A stretch of DNA of 11,883 bases, from contig DALTYD010000026.1 in the NCBI GenBank assembly GCA_029986255.1, forward strand, positions 1 through 11,883. The letters run 5' to 3'. Source of the stretch: Methanocorpusculum sp. (GTDB lineage: Archaea; Halobacteriota; Methanomicrobia; Methanomicrobiales; Methanocorpusculaceae). Made by a program: the position numbers and the translations under genes. Shown here piece by piece: positions 1 through 5,851 of the stretch (positions are counted from its first letter, which is position 1; the number at the start of each line of letters is the position of its first letter). The notes beneath the pieces were generated by a model that saw only the letters and a program-made list of their open reading frames with translations, did not search any database and was not told where the DNA came from.

Positions 1-195
1 ATAAAAATCTCAACATCAAGAACTGAGCATCTGCTGCTCACATCCAGAATTATCCATTTTTTTGATTCATTTTCCCCCATTAATCATGTTTTCATCCAAT
101 TTTTTTGGATATATAACCCCACCATCCTCATCGTATGCTATCATTATCGAAAATATCTAACATCACTGAAAAAATAGAGAGAAAAAGGTTAAAAA
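1..195. other. Non-coding left edge with poly-T runs on both strands
   Basis: No convincing gene is visible. Plus-strand T7 runs at 57-63 and 100-106 suit transcription end points for a plus-strand gene lying left of the window. The second run forms the loop and part of one arm of a small hairpin (ATCCAA 94-99, TTGGAT 105-110). The right part, 169-195, carries A-runs that read as U-runs for the minus-strand aldolase gene. Confidence 0.5.
169..195 (-). terminator. U-rich terminator of the aldolase gene
   Basis: Read on the minus strand, the aldolase stop codon (196-198) is followed at once by T5 (195-191), T5 (186-182) and T6 (174-169). Serial oligo-U tracts without a strong stem are the usual archaeal intrinsic termination signal. 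Inferred from sequence only. Confidence 0.6.
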
Positions 196-1095
196 TTATT
201 TCAGAAGAGAAAGAGCATCGGCGACACTCTTGTTTTCGATCGTGATCGAATAAATAGCATTGCAAAATTTCACTGCATCATCAAGAGATTTTTGATGAAT
301 ATTGCGACCAGTCGCATTACCAGATGCTCCGCCAATATGAATCTGATCATAAAGTTCAGTAAGGAATTTTTCTTCCGAGATCGACGATCCTCCAGCGCAG
401 ACAAGTTTTGTCCGACCTGCTGCTTTGACTGCTTCCCGCAGAAGCTCGGCGGATACTGCTCCATCCATCTTGGGAGCATTCACTTTCACAAAATCGCTAC
501 CAAGACATGCTGCAACACCTGCAGCTCCGGCAATTAAATGTGGATCCTTTTCATCCATGATCGCTTTCCCACGAGGGTAAACCCACAAAACAGTTACCAT
601 ACCGTACTGATGAGCTGTGTGAATCAACTGAGCTGCTTCTGCCAACATATATGCTTCATTTTCGCTTCCGAGGTAGATTGTATAACCAATGCCAGCAATC
701 TTAATGCCACGATGGGAAATTTCAGCAATCTGATCAATAGTCCACAATTGGAGACTGATCGGATCCTTCTGCGAGATCCCAATAAGATTAGTTTTTGAGT
801 TCATCTTGACAAGGTAAGGAACCTCGGGATAGTCCATTGCATAGCGAACAATAAGTCCCAACTGAGCAGCAAACACACCAATCTTCGCTTTAGACGCAAT
901 GCGGAAAAGATGTTCGGGATCAGCATCATCAGGAGAGATATCCTTTCCACAGAAATCGTCGTTTAAGTGCTCAATCTTCTGATCACCTGCAAATAGCATC
1001 AAGCGACCGGAACCACCAGTGATCAGATTGTAGTTTTCGATGTATTGTTCCCGCATACATTCAGGAACATCGAGCGGAATTTCCACATCAATCAT
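196..1095 (-). CDS. Class I aldolase, DhnA/FbaB (DeoC/LacD) family
   Basis: This 299-residue protein has the features of archaeal class I aldolases with a TIM barrel. An early AGDQKIEH segment (36-43) corresponds to the phosphate/active-site loop. A YPRG motif is at 173-176 and LGSDFVKVN at 199-206, where Lys204 is the predicted Schiff-base lysine. The phosphate-binding GASGNATGRNIHQ is at 256-268. Tyr173 and Lys204 are 31 residues apart, as are the catalytic Tyr146/Lys177 of Thermoproteus tenax fructose-bisphosphate aldolase as I recall them. The family includes fructose-1,6-bisphosphate aldolases and the methanogen enzyme making 2-amino-3,7-dideoxy-D-threo-hept-6-ulosonate (alternative route to dehydroquinate), usually about 270 residues; this one is longer and its first loop differs, so the substrate is unsure. 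The ATG at 1095 is the most upstream start before an in-frame stop; a GAGG (1116-1113) lies rather far upstream. It diverges from the aminotransferase gene. Confidence 0.85.
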   Translation of the reverse strand: MIDVEIPLDVPECMREQYIENYNLITGGSGRLMLFAGDQKIEHLNDDFCGKDISPDDADPEHLFRIASKAKIGVFAAQLGLIVRYAMDYPEVPYLVKMNSKTNLIGISQKDPISLQLWTIDQIAEISHRGIKIAGIGYTIYLGSENEAYMLAEAAQLIHTAHQYGMVTVLWVYPRGKAIMDEKDPHLIAGAAGVAACLGSDFVKVNAPKMDGAVSAELLREAVKAAGRTKLVCAGGSSISEEKFLTELYDQIHIGGASGNATGRNIHQKSLDDAVKFCNAIYSITIENKSVADALSLLK

Positions 1096-1148
1096 TATGT
1101 TGTATTAGTTGCCCTCAGAGATTGTTAAGGTTCCGAGTATTTCAACTT

Positions 1149-1164
1149 CGAAAAACATATAATC
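1149..1164 (+). promoter_or_regulatory. BRE/TATA promoter of the class V aminotransferase gene
   Basis: CGAAAAACATATAATC combines a purine-rich BRE-like stretch (CGAAAA) with a TATA core centred near 1160. An archaeal start site 25-30 nt downstream would fall close to the ATG at 1191, which has no Shine-Dalgarno, so a leaderless transcript is likely. Read in reverse, the same core (TTATATG) could also serve the divergent aldolase gene. Confidence 0.55.
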
Positions 1165-1190
1165 TGTTCATACAGATCCTTTCCACGAAA

Positions 1191-2360
1191 ATGCATTCAG
1201 AAAAATCATTGATATATCTCAATAATGCCGCAACTAGCTGGCCAAAACCTCCATGTGTAATCGAAGCGGTAACAGAGGCTCTCACTCTCCCACCATTTGG
1301 ATCAGGAAGAACAACAGGTACAGAAGATCAAGATCACGCAACCACCGCTCGGAAACTTCTTTTAGAACTTCTTGGAATAACGGAGCCAGATAACCTCATT
1401 TTTTCCAACAGCGCGACGGATGCGCTAAACATGCTAATTTCAGGATTTCTTGACAAATGTACAGACAGGCCTCATGTTCTCACCACAGCACTAGACCACA
1501 ACTCTGTACTTCGCCCATTACACGAATACGCACGCACCAGCCGCATTCAACTTGACATCATACCATTCACAAATACCTATATCGCACCAGAAGACGTGGA
1601 GAGAGCCATTCGGCCCAATACCAAACTCATGGTAATGACTCATGCAAGCAATGTACTCGGGTCTGTTCAAAACATTAAAACAATCGGAGAACTCCTTCAT
1701 GATTACGGAATCTTTTTCATAGTGGATGGTGCACAGACCGCAGGTCACGTACCGATTTCCCTAAAGGATCTTCCAATTGATGCCTTTGTGTTTACAGGTC
1801 ATAAAGGACTTTTTGGTATTTCTGGGACAGGAGGATTCTACCTGCGAGATCAAGAGGCTATAGAACCGAACAGATTTGGAGGTACGGGAACAGATTCTCT
1901 CTCATTATTACATCCTCGAAAAATGCCAGAAAGATTTGAAGCAGGAACACATAATTATCCAGGCCTTGCGGCACTCGCAGCAGGAATTGCATTTCTAAAA
2001 CAGGAAGGGAATTCAGTTGTCTTCGAAAAGGAAAAACGCCAGACAAAAACCATCATTGCAGGCCTTGCAAACACAGAAAACATCATTATATACAACAAAA
2101 ATCCAGATCTTCCCATAATATCAGTAAATATTAGAGGGATAGACAACGAAACAGTAGGATTTATTCTCTCCAGAGCCTATAATGTAATAGTGCGAACCGG
2201 ACTCCACTGTGCACCACTCGTACACAAAACAATAGACAATGGTCAGGGTTGTATTCGTCTAAGCTTGTCCTATAACACTACAGATGCTGAGTGTGAGACT
2301 GCGGTATATGCATTATTGGAAGTGGCAGAACATGCGCATCCTTCGGTCTATCCAGCATAA
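1191..2360 (+). CDS. Class V aminotransferase, cysteine desulfurase-like (PLP enzyme)
   Basis: A fold-type I PLP enzyme of the cysteine desulfurase / class V aminotransferase family, expected to take sulfur (or selenium) from cysteine-type substrates in the cytoplasm. With the 389-residue start used here, the N-terminal YLNNAATSWPKPP motif is at 9-21, the PLP-contacting VDGAQTAGH at about 178-186, and the PLP lysine in FTGHKG is Lys205. RTGLHCAP near the C-terminus carries Cys340, at the place of the catalytic persulfide cysteine of SufS/CsdA-type enzymes. The N- and C-terminal motifs resemble the desulfurase-like subfamily related to Enterococcus EF2568, some members of which neighbour selenium/molybdenum hydroxylase genes; no such genes are seen here. 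The open frame extends to 1122, but the 23 extra residues look non-conserved and the TATA position favours 1191. A small unknown gene follows after 22 nt, probably in the same operon. Confidence 0.88.
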   Translation: MHSEKSLIYLNNAATSWPKPPCVIEAVTEALTLPPFGSGRTTGTEDQDHATTARKLLLELLGITEPDNLIFSNSATDALNMLISGFLDKCTDRPHVLTTALDHNSVLRPLHEYARTSRIQLDIIPFTNTYIAPEDVERAIRPNTKLMVMTHASNVLGSVQNIKTIGELLHDYGIFFIVDGAQTAGHVPISLKDLPIDAFVFTGHKGLFGISGTGGFYLRDQEAIEPNRFGGTGTDSLSLLHPRKMPERFEAGTHNYPGLAALAAGIAFLKQEGNSVVFEKEKRQTKTIIAGLANTENIIIYNKNPDLPIISVNIRGIDNETVGFILSRAYNVIVRTGLHCAPLVHKTIDNGQGCIRLSLSYNTTDAECETAVYALLEVAEHAHPSVYPA

Positions 2361-2382
2361 ATATTGTGCGGACGGTTCATTT

Positions 2383-2700
2383 ATGAAAGAGTATCAGCTC
2401 AATGAGCCGCTAACTACTGAATTTTTCAAATATCTAGGATATTTCGGGAAAGTAAAGATGATCCCCAATCTTATGGGAGGATTTTATTCGTTCGAGAAAA
2501 CCGATTGGTTTTCAATTAAGGGATTTATCGGAGATACAACAGTAGAAGTTAAATTTAAACAAGAGTCAATGGATATGACATCAGATTTTCTATTTTATTT
2601 ATTCTCGGCATATCAAAAAGATGAGGTGGATATGAAGATTCTCAAGCAGCGGGAACAGTCACTTTCAGAACGAGTGAAAGTACATTTATATGGGAAGTAA
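2383..2700 (+). CDS. Unrecognised 105-residue protein downstream of the desulfurase-like gene
   Basis: I do not recognise this family. The protein starts MKEYQLNEPL and has an aromatic, glycine-containing middle (YFGK, GGFYSFEK, DWFSIKGFIG at about 20-50), a probable beta segment TTVEVKFKQ (52-60), an FLFYLFSAY stretch (69-77) that looks like a buried amphipathic helix rather than a full membrane span, and a charged helical C-terminus (KILKQREQSLSERVK). No signal peptide or metal-binding cluster is seen. The ATG at 2383 is 22 nt past the desulfurase stop. The frame stays open upstream, and an ATG at 2332 (GGAAGTGG at 2318-2325 before it) would give a 29-nt overlap, so the start is uncertain. 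Spacing and strand point to an operon with the desulfurase-like gene and perhaps a shared role. Confidence 0.65.
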   Translation: MKEYQLNEPLTTEFFKYLGYFGKVKMIPNLMGGFYSFEKTDWFSIKGFIGDTTVEVKFKQESMDMTSDFLFYLFSAYQKDEVDMKILKQREQSLSERVKVHLYGK

Positions 2701-2762
2701 AAGAGATGAAGATCTTTCCAGCAGTATGCATACCATTTAAATTACGAGAAAGATGATTGTAC

Positions 2763-2813
2763 GGGAGTATTTTCCACTCAAAAGGACGCGTTTTCGTGTA
2801 AAAAATACCTCTT
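2763..2813 (+). other. Nested inverted repeat, candidate RNA structure
   Basis: GAG-TATTTT (2765-2773) can pair with AAAATA-C-CTC (2802-2811) with one bulged C (2808), extendable by two G-U pairs. Inside it, ACGCG (2786-2790) pairs with CGTGT (2795-2799, one G-U) around a TTTT loop. It starts 62 nt past the stop of the preceding gene and is not followed by a T-run, so it is not a typical terminator. It could be a processed 3' UTR element or small RNA. The strand is assumed. Confidence 0.3.
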
Positions 2814-2997
2814 GCATTCTCCATCAAAGAGATTCACTTAAATGAATGATTCTATTCAGTATCAAGAAATTCACCAATAGTCCCACAAAATAAATAGGAT
2901 GTGAAAAATGGAGAAGAGAATTATCTTTTTTAGGAGCAAGACACCACAAATCATTTGAAAGGACAGTAGTCATATGTACAAAAAATCAGAAAATTCA

Positions 2998-3014
2998 GGA
3001 AAATTTCCAAAAAA
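2998..3014 (-). terminator. Terminator of the AsnB-like gene
   Basis: On the minus strand the stop codon (3023-3021) is followed by T6 (3014-3009) and then a perfect 5-1-5 inverted repeat GGAAAATTTCC (2998-3008), with a further T-rich stretch beyond. The U-run fits archaeal termination. Confidence 0.5.
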
Positions 3015-3020
3015 CACATA

Positions 3021-3962
3021 TTATCTCTGTAAATTATTTTCTACTTTTCTCAACGCTGCTTTCACTCCACTTCCATACTGCATTGCTTTCTTCGGTTTCC
3101 ACGCAAGATCTGGAGGGAGATATTTCGCAGCAACTTTACGCAATGCTATTTTGTGAATCCCACCAGACACAAGCTCTGTTTCTGAAAATCTCCGCGATGC
3201 GCGTATCACTCGCTCATCCATATAAGGCATCGAGTACCACACTCCTGAAATCCCAGCAACAGTGGAATCACGAATGCGTTGGGATTCCAAACAAGCAAAA
3301 TCTGCATTTAGAGCAGCACGGAGATTTTCACATCGCCCATATCGGGCATAACCTCCAAACAACTCATCCGCAGCCTGACCAGTTAAAACACGTTCTGCTC
3401 TACAATCTGCAGCCGCTTTACCAATAAAGTAACCAGTCAATGCAAGTTCCAAATCCATTCGTGATGCACAAGGTAGAGCGGCACGAACAAGTGATAACGC
3501 CGAATATAGGTCATTTTCTGTGATTTCGTAAATCGTAAGCGACAGATCCAGTTTATCTGCTGCATCCATAGCAGCACAAAGATCATGTGAACCAGCAAAA
3601 CCAACTGCAATACAAGGAAGATCAGCAAGAACGGCAATTAGTGTTGAATCTACTCCGCCAGATAGAGTAACGACGGATGATGAGTGGCTATCATCACATC
3701 GAAGACGAACAGCCTCACAAATAGCGGCTTCAAGAGATAGATCCGGTACATTTGGAACAATTTTCCACTCTCTTTCCAGAGAACAGATAAGTCCAGGAGG
3801 AATGAGACCCGGCATGATACCATATCGATCTCGTGCAGTAAATCGACTGGTTTCCAAAACAAATTCACCTCCACACCGGCAAAGTTGTAATGGAGTGAGA
3901 TCCATAATTTCATCCTCATCGAGCACATGACCATTCTCTTCAATCCAACCACGAAACTGCAT
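3021..3962 (-). CDS. Asparagine-synthase-like ATP pyrophosphatase without the glutaminase domain
   Basis: This 313-residue protein matches the C-terminal synthetase half of asparagine synthase B. The PP-loop SGGVDS (101-106) binds ATP. LTGQAADELFGGYARY (193-208) is the family's second signature, MPYMDERVI (245-253) follows, and Lys291 in WKPKKAMQYGSG aligns by eye with E. coli AsnB Lys449, which stabilises the adenylylated intermediate. The N-terminus lacks the Cys2 glutaminase nucleophile and most of the Ntn domain (about 200 residues in normal AsnB); only a remnant-like ARDRYGIMP (43-51), similar to the end of that domain, remains. It should therefore adenylate a carboxylate and use free ammonia or another amine, as beta-lactam synthetase-type relatives do; asparagine synthesis is not assured. 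The start has a strong site, GAGGAG, just upstream (about 3973-3967), and overlaps the stop of the small ORF before it as TAATG. Confidence 0.85.
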   Translation of the reverse strand: MQFRGWIEENGHVLDEDEIMDLTPLQLCRCGGEFVLETSRFTARDRYGIMPGLIPPGLICSLEREWKIVPNVPDLSLEAAICEAVRLRCDDSHSSSVVTLSGGVDSTLIAVLADLPCIAVGFAGSHDLCAAMDAADKLDLSLTIYEITENDLYSALSLVRAALPCASRMDLELALTGYFIGKAAADCRAERVLTGQAADELFGGYARYGRCENLRAALNADFACLESQRIRDSTVAGISGVWYSMPYMDERVIRASRRFSETELVSGGIHKIALRKVAAKYLPPDLAWKPKKAMQYGSGVKAALRKVENNLQR

Positions 3963-4156
3963 TAGTCTCCTCGCACAAAAATTTTAAATTCTTCAAGACA
4001 CCTCTTTTCAAAGATATTTGATTTAATCAGAGAATCTATGCTCAGCAGGGCACCAATCCAATCATCAATCACACAGATCCCATAATCTCTTGTTTTCAGG
4101 TACATTAGATAGAGAAAGATTGCAGCCCAATTATAGTAGATAAATATAGAAAACAT
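3962..4156 (-). CDS. Small membrane-like protein coupled to the AsnB-like gene
   Basis: A 64-residue open frame on the same strand as, and directly before, the AsnB-like gene; its TAA and the next ATG share bases (TAATG), a hallmark of translational coupling. The next gene's Shine-Dalgarno lies in its last codons. Residues 1-20 are strongly hydrophobic and aromatic (FSIFIYYNWAAIFLYLMYL), suggesting a membrane segment or a buried helix; residues 21-64 are polar and end KIFVRGD. No known domain is recognised. There is no clear Shine-Dalgarno before 4156; TTAACATAC, a weak TATA-like stretch around 4185-4193, would fit a leaderless start. An internal ATG at 4105 is an alternative start. The overlap makes it more credible than its length alone would. 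Confidence 0.5.
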   Translation of the reverse strand: MFSIFIYYNWAAIFLYLMYLKTRDYGICVIDDWIGALLSIDSLIKSNIFEKRCLEEFKIFVRGD

Positions 4157-4304
4157 AGTAATACTTTCTTTCAGGGGATGATGAAATGTATGTTAACAAC
4201 TGGAACAAAGAAATCGTCCTGATACTTAAAGATTGGAACACAGATTGCAACATAGTCATTGAATAGATGTTAGAACTTACAATTTCCTAGAAGGGTGTTA
4301 TTCT

Positions 4305-4442
4305 ATGTTAACCTCTTCATTTCCTCATCTACAAGAGCATTTAAGAAATTTTGGTTGAATAGGAGGAGCAGTACAAGATAGAGATAAAAAAGCTGAGACA
4401 CCAATGAGTACACGTTCAAGTACAATTTCATTCTTTCTTTAG
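4305..4442 (+). pseudogene. Possible small interrupted ORF
   Basis: An ATG at 4305 is preceded at 7 nt by AAGGGTG (4291-4297). It opens a 17-codon frame (MLTSSFPHLQEHLRNFG) ended by TGA at 4356-4358. The same frame then continues 27 codons with plausible codon use (IGGAVQDRDKKAETP...) to TAG at 4440-4442, which lies inside the hairpin at 4432-4447. This may be a decayed small gene, a short leader peptide, or chance. No family is recognised. Confidence 0.2.
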
Positions 4443-4447
4443 AAAGA
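4432..4447 (+). terminator. Small hairpin TCTTTC-TTTA-GAAAGA
   Basis: A perfect 6-bp stem with a 4-nt loop, followed by TTTTC (4448-4452). It could end a short transcript from the preceding region before the hisS promoter. Evidence is the inverted repeat alone. Confidence 0.25.
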
Positions 4448-4466
4448 TTTTCATCATCACAATTCA

Positions 4467-4476
4467 AAAATATATC
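4467..4476 (+). promoter_or_regulatory. hisS: Likely TATA box of the hisS-top6B-top6A operon
   Basis: AAAATATATC, preceded by an A-rich BRE-like stretch, is the best TATA candidate upstream of hisS. It predicts a transcript start near 4500 and a leader of about 120 nt. A perfect 10-bp palindrome lies between it and that start. Confidence 0.45.
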
Positions 4477-4482
4477 ATTCTC

Positions 4483-4492
4483 AGAGTACTCT
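4483..4492. promoter_or_regulatory. Palindrome AGAGTACTCT between TATA box and predicted start
   Basis: A perfect 10-bp palindrome beginning 7 nt after the putative TATA box. A repressor bound here would block RNA polymerase. No specific regulator is implied by the sequence. Confidence 0.3.
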
Positions 4493-4606
4493 CAATCATC
4501 TGTCTCCACAAGCATTCATTTTCCTCTTTCACCTAGGTAAAATATGGGAAAGAAAATGAAGCAGTGCGTCAGCACGACATATCGTGATAATCTCCAAAAA
4601 TAATCA

Positions 4607-4610
4607 GAGG
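4607..4610 (+). promoter_or_regulatory. hisS: Shine-Dalgarno of hisS
   Basis: GAGG (within CAGAGGAAA) lies 8 nt before the ATG at 4619 and fixes the start of hisS. Confidence 0.7.
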
Positions 4611-4618
4611 AAACAATA

Positions 4619-5851
4619 ATGCTGCAAAAACCACGCGGAACACGGGATTTTTTTCCTGAAGAAATGACACAGAGACGATACATAGAAAAGCGCATGAGAG
4701 ACGTCGCCAAGTCCTTCGGTTATGGAGAAATTCAAACTCCAATGTTCGAAGAGCAGGAACTCTTCACCCTTAAATCCGGTGAAGGTATCATAGAAGAAAT
4801 GTACACCTTCGAAGACAAAGGAGGTAGACAAATTGCTCTCCGACCAGAAGTCACTGCCGCCGTCGTTCGTGCCTATGTCAATGAAGCCCAAGTTGCCCCA
4901 AAACCAATCCGTTGGTTCTACTTTGCCGAATGTTTCAGATATGAACGTCCACAAAAGGGGCGATACAGACAATTCTGGCAGTTTGGATGTGAATTGATTG
5001 GTGCAGATTCATCAACCGCGGATGCTGAAGTCATTACCCTCGCCTACAAACTCCTCGAATGCGTCGGCGTGAAGTTTGTCCTCAAAATAGGACATCTTGC
5101 ACCCATGAAGCACATACTCACAGATCTGAATATCATTGAACAGAAAAAGATAATGAGAGCTCTCGACAAACGCGATATGGAATATCTCAAAACAACACTT
5201 GTCACGATGGAACACACGGATCTCTATGAACCCCTTGTCCAACTCATTACTGCCACAACTCTGGATGAAGTTTGGAATGTTACAGGGGATATTCCTGAGA
5301 GAAAGCGCATTGAAGAAACATTTCAAGACCTCAGAACCCAGAACATTCCATTCGTTCAGAACTTTGGAATCGCAAGAGGACTTGACTACTATACAGGAAT
5401 GGTATTTGAAGGATTTGCCAGTAACCTTGGTGCTGAAAATCAGATTCTCGGAGGGGGAGTATATCGACTGGCGCATCTATTTGGAGGGAAAGATGTCCCT
5501 AGTTGCGGATTTGCAATCGGATTCGATCGAGTAATGGTCTCACTCGGAGAGATCGTACCAAAGGAAGCACCCATTGTAGCAATCATAACAATGCCAGGGA
5601 CACGGGCATTGGCGTACACTACAGCAAATGCATTTCGGAAAGTCGGAGTAACAGTGATCATGGACGTCATGGACCGGAGTTTTGGAGTACAACTCTCCTC
5701 AGCACTGAAATCAAGAGCTACCTATGCAATCCTCATCGGAGATAAAGAAGTCTCTAGAGGAACTATCACCATTAAAAACCTGACCAATGCTGTTCAAAAA
5801 GAGATGAGTCTCGAAAATGCCATAAATGAGGTAGTGAATGGTTCTCGCTGA
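4619..5851 (+). CDS. hisS: Histidyl-tRNA synthetase
   Basis: Class II aminoacyl-tRNA synthetase that charges tRNA-His with histidine in the cytoplasm. At 410 residues it is near full length for the family. Motif 1 begins at PRGTRDFFPEEM (5-16). LRPEVTA (74-80) lines the ATP site. Motif 2 is FYFAECFRYERPQKGRYRQF (100-119). The HisRS-specific RGLDYYTG (253-260) provides the catalytic arginine and histidine pocket. Motif 3, with GGGVYRLAHLFGG (278-290) before it and CGFAIGFDRVM (296-306), closes the catalytic core. The C-terminal anticodon-binding domain runs from about 318 to 405, with KSRATYAILIGDKEV near its end. The start is supported by GAGG 8 nt upstream. It overlaps top6B by 14 nt, so the three genes almost surely form one operon. 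No key residue appears to be missing. Confidence 0.97.
   Translation: MLQKPRGTRDFFPEEMTQRRYIEKRMRDVAKSFGYGEIQTPMFEEQELFTLKSGEGIIEEMYTFEDKGGRQIALRPEVTAAVVRAYVNEAQVAPKPIRWFYFAECFRYERPQKGRYRQFWQFGCELIGADSSTADAEVITLAYKLLECVGVKFVLKIGHLAPMKHILTDLNIIEQKKIMRALDKRDMEYLKTTLVTMEHTDLYEPLVQLITATTLDEVWNVTGDIPERKRIEETFQDLRTQNIPFVQNFGIARGLDYYTGMVFEGFASNLGAENQILGGGVYRLAHLFGGKDVPSCGFAIGFDRVMVSLGEIVPKEAPIVAIITMPGTRALAYTTANAFRKVGVTVIMDVMDRSFGVQLSSALKSRATYAILIGDKEVSRGTITIKNLTNAVQKEMSLENAINEVVNGSR

Larger units (their letters stand above)
2701..3020. other. Intergenic region with possible structured RNA
   Basis: Convergent gap between the small plus-strand gene and the AsnB-like gene. It contains the nested inverted repeat listed at 2763-2813, a small ATTCA/TGAAT repeat near 2831-2846, a plus-strand T6 run (2926-2931) and the minus-strand terminator at 2998-3014. 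Short open frames on both strands lack ribosome binding sites and convincing composition. Confidence 0.5.
4157..4618. other. Intergenic region upstream of hisS
   Basis: 460 nt between divergent genes. It contains an interrupted small open frame (4305-4442), an AGGAGGAG motif (4361-4368) with no start codon at a usable distance, a hairpin TCTTTC-TTTA-GAAAGA (4432-4447), the likely hisS promoter (4467-4476) with a palindrome (4483-4492), and small hairpins in the leader (4564-4586). No tRNA or other stable RNA is recognised. Confidence 0.5.

Noticed and set aside
94..110. Hairpin ATCCAA-TTTTT-TTGGAT as a regulatory RNA
   Set aside because: The stem is short and its loop is simply the T-run; a terminator-like signal for a gene outside the window explains it.
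2642..2827. 61-codon minus-strand frame over the end of the 105-residue gene
   Set aside because: It overlaps a better-supported gene antisense, has no promoter or ribosome binding site, and no recognisable feature.
4356..4358. In-frame TGA read as selenocysteine or TAG/TGA as pyrrolysine-type recoding
   Set aside because: The only structure nearby is a weak hairpin, archaeal SECIS elements normally lie in the 3' UTR with a conserved form not seen here, and Methanomicrobia are not expected to use selenocysteine.
5012..5476. 154-codon minus-strand frame inside hisS
   Set aside because: It is wholly antisense to a highly conserved hisS and shows no domain or start signal.
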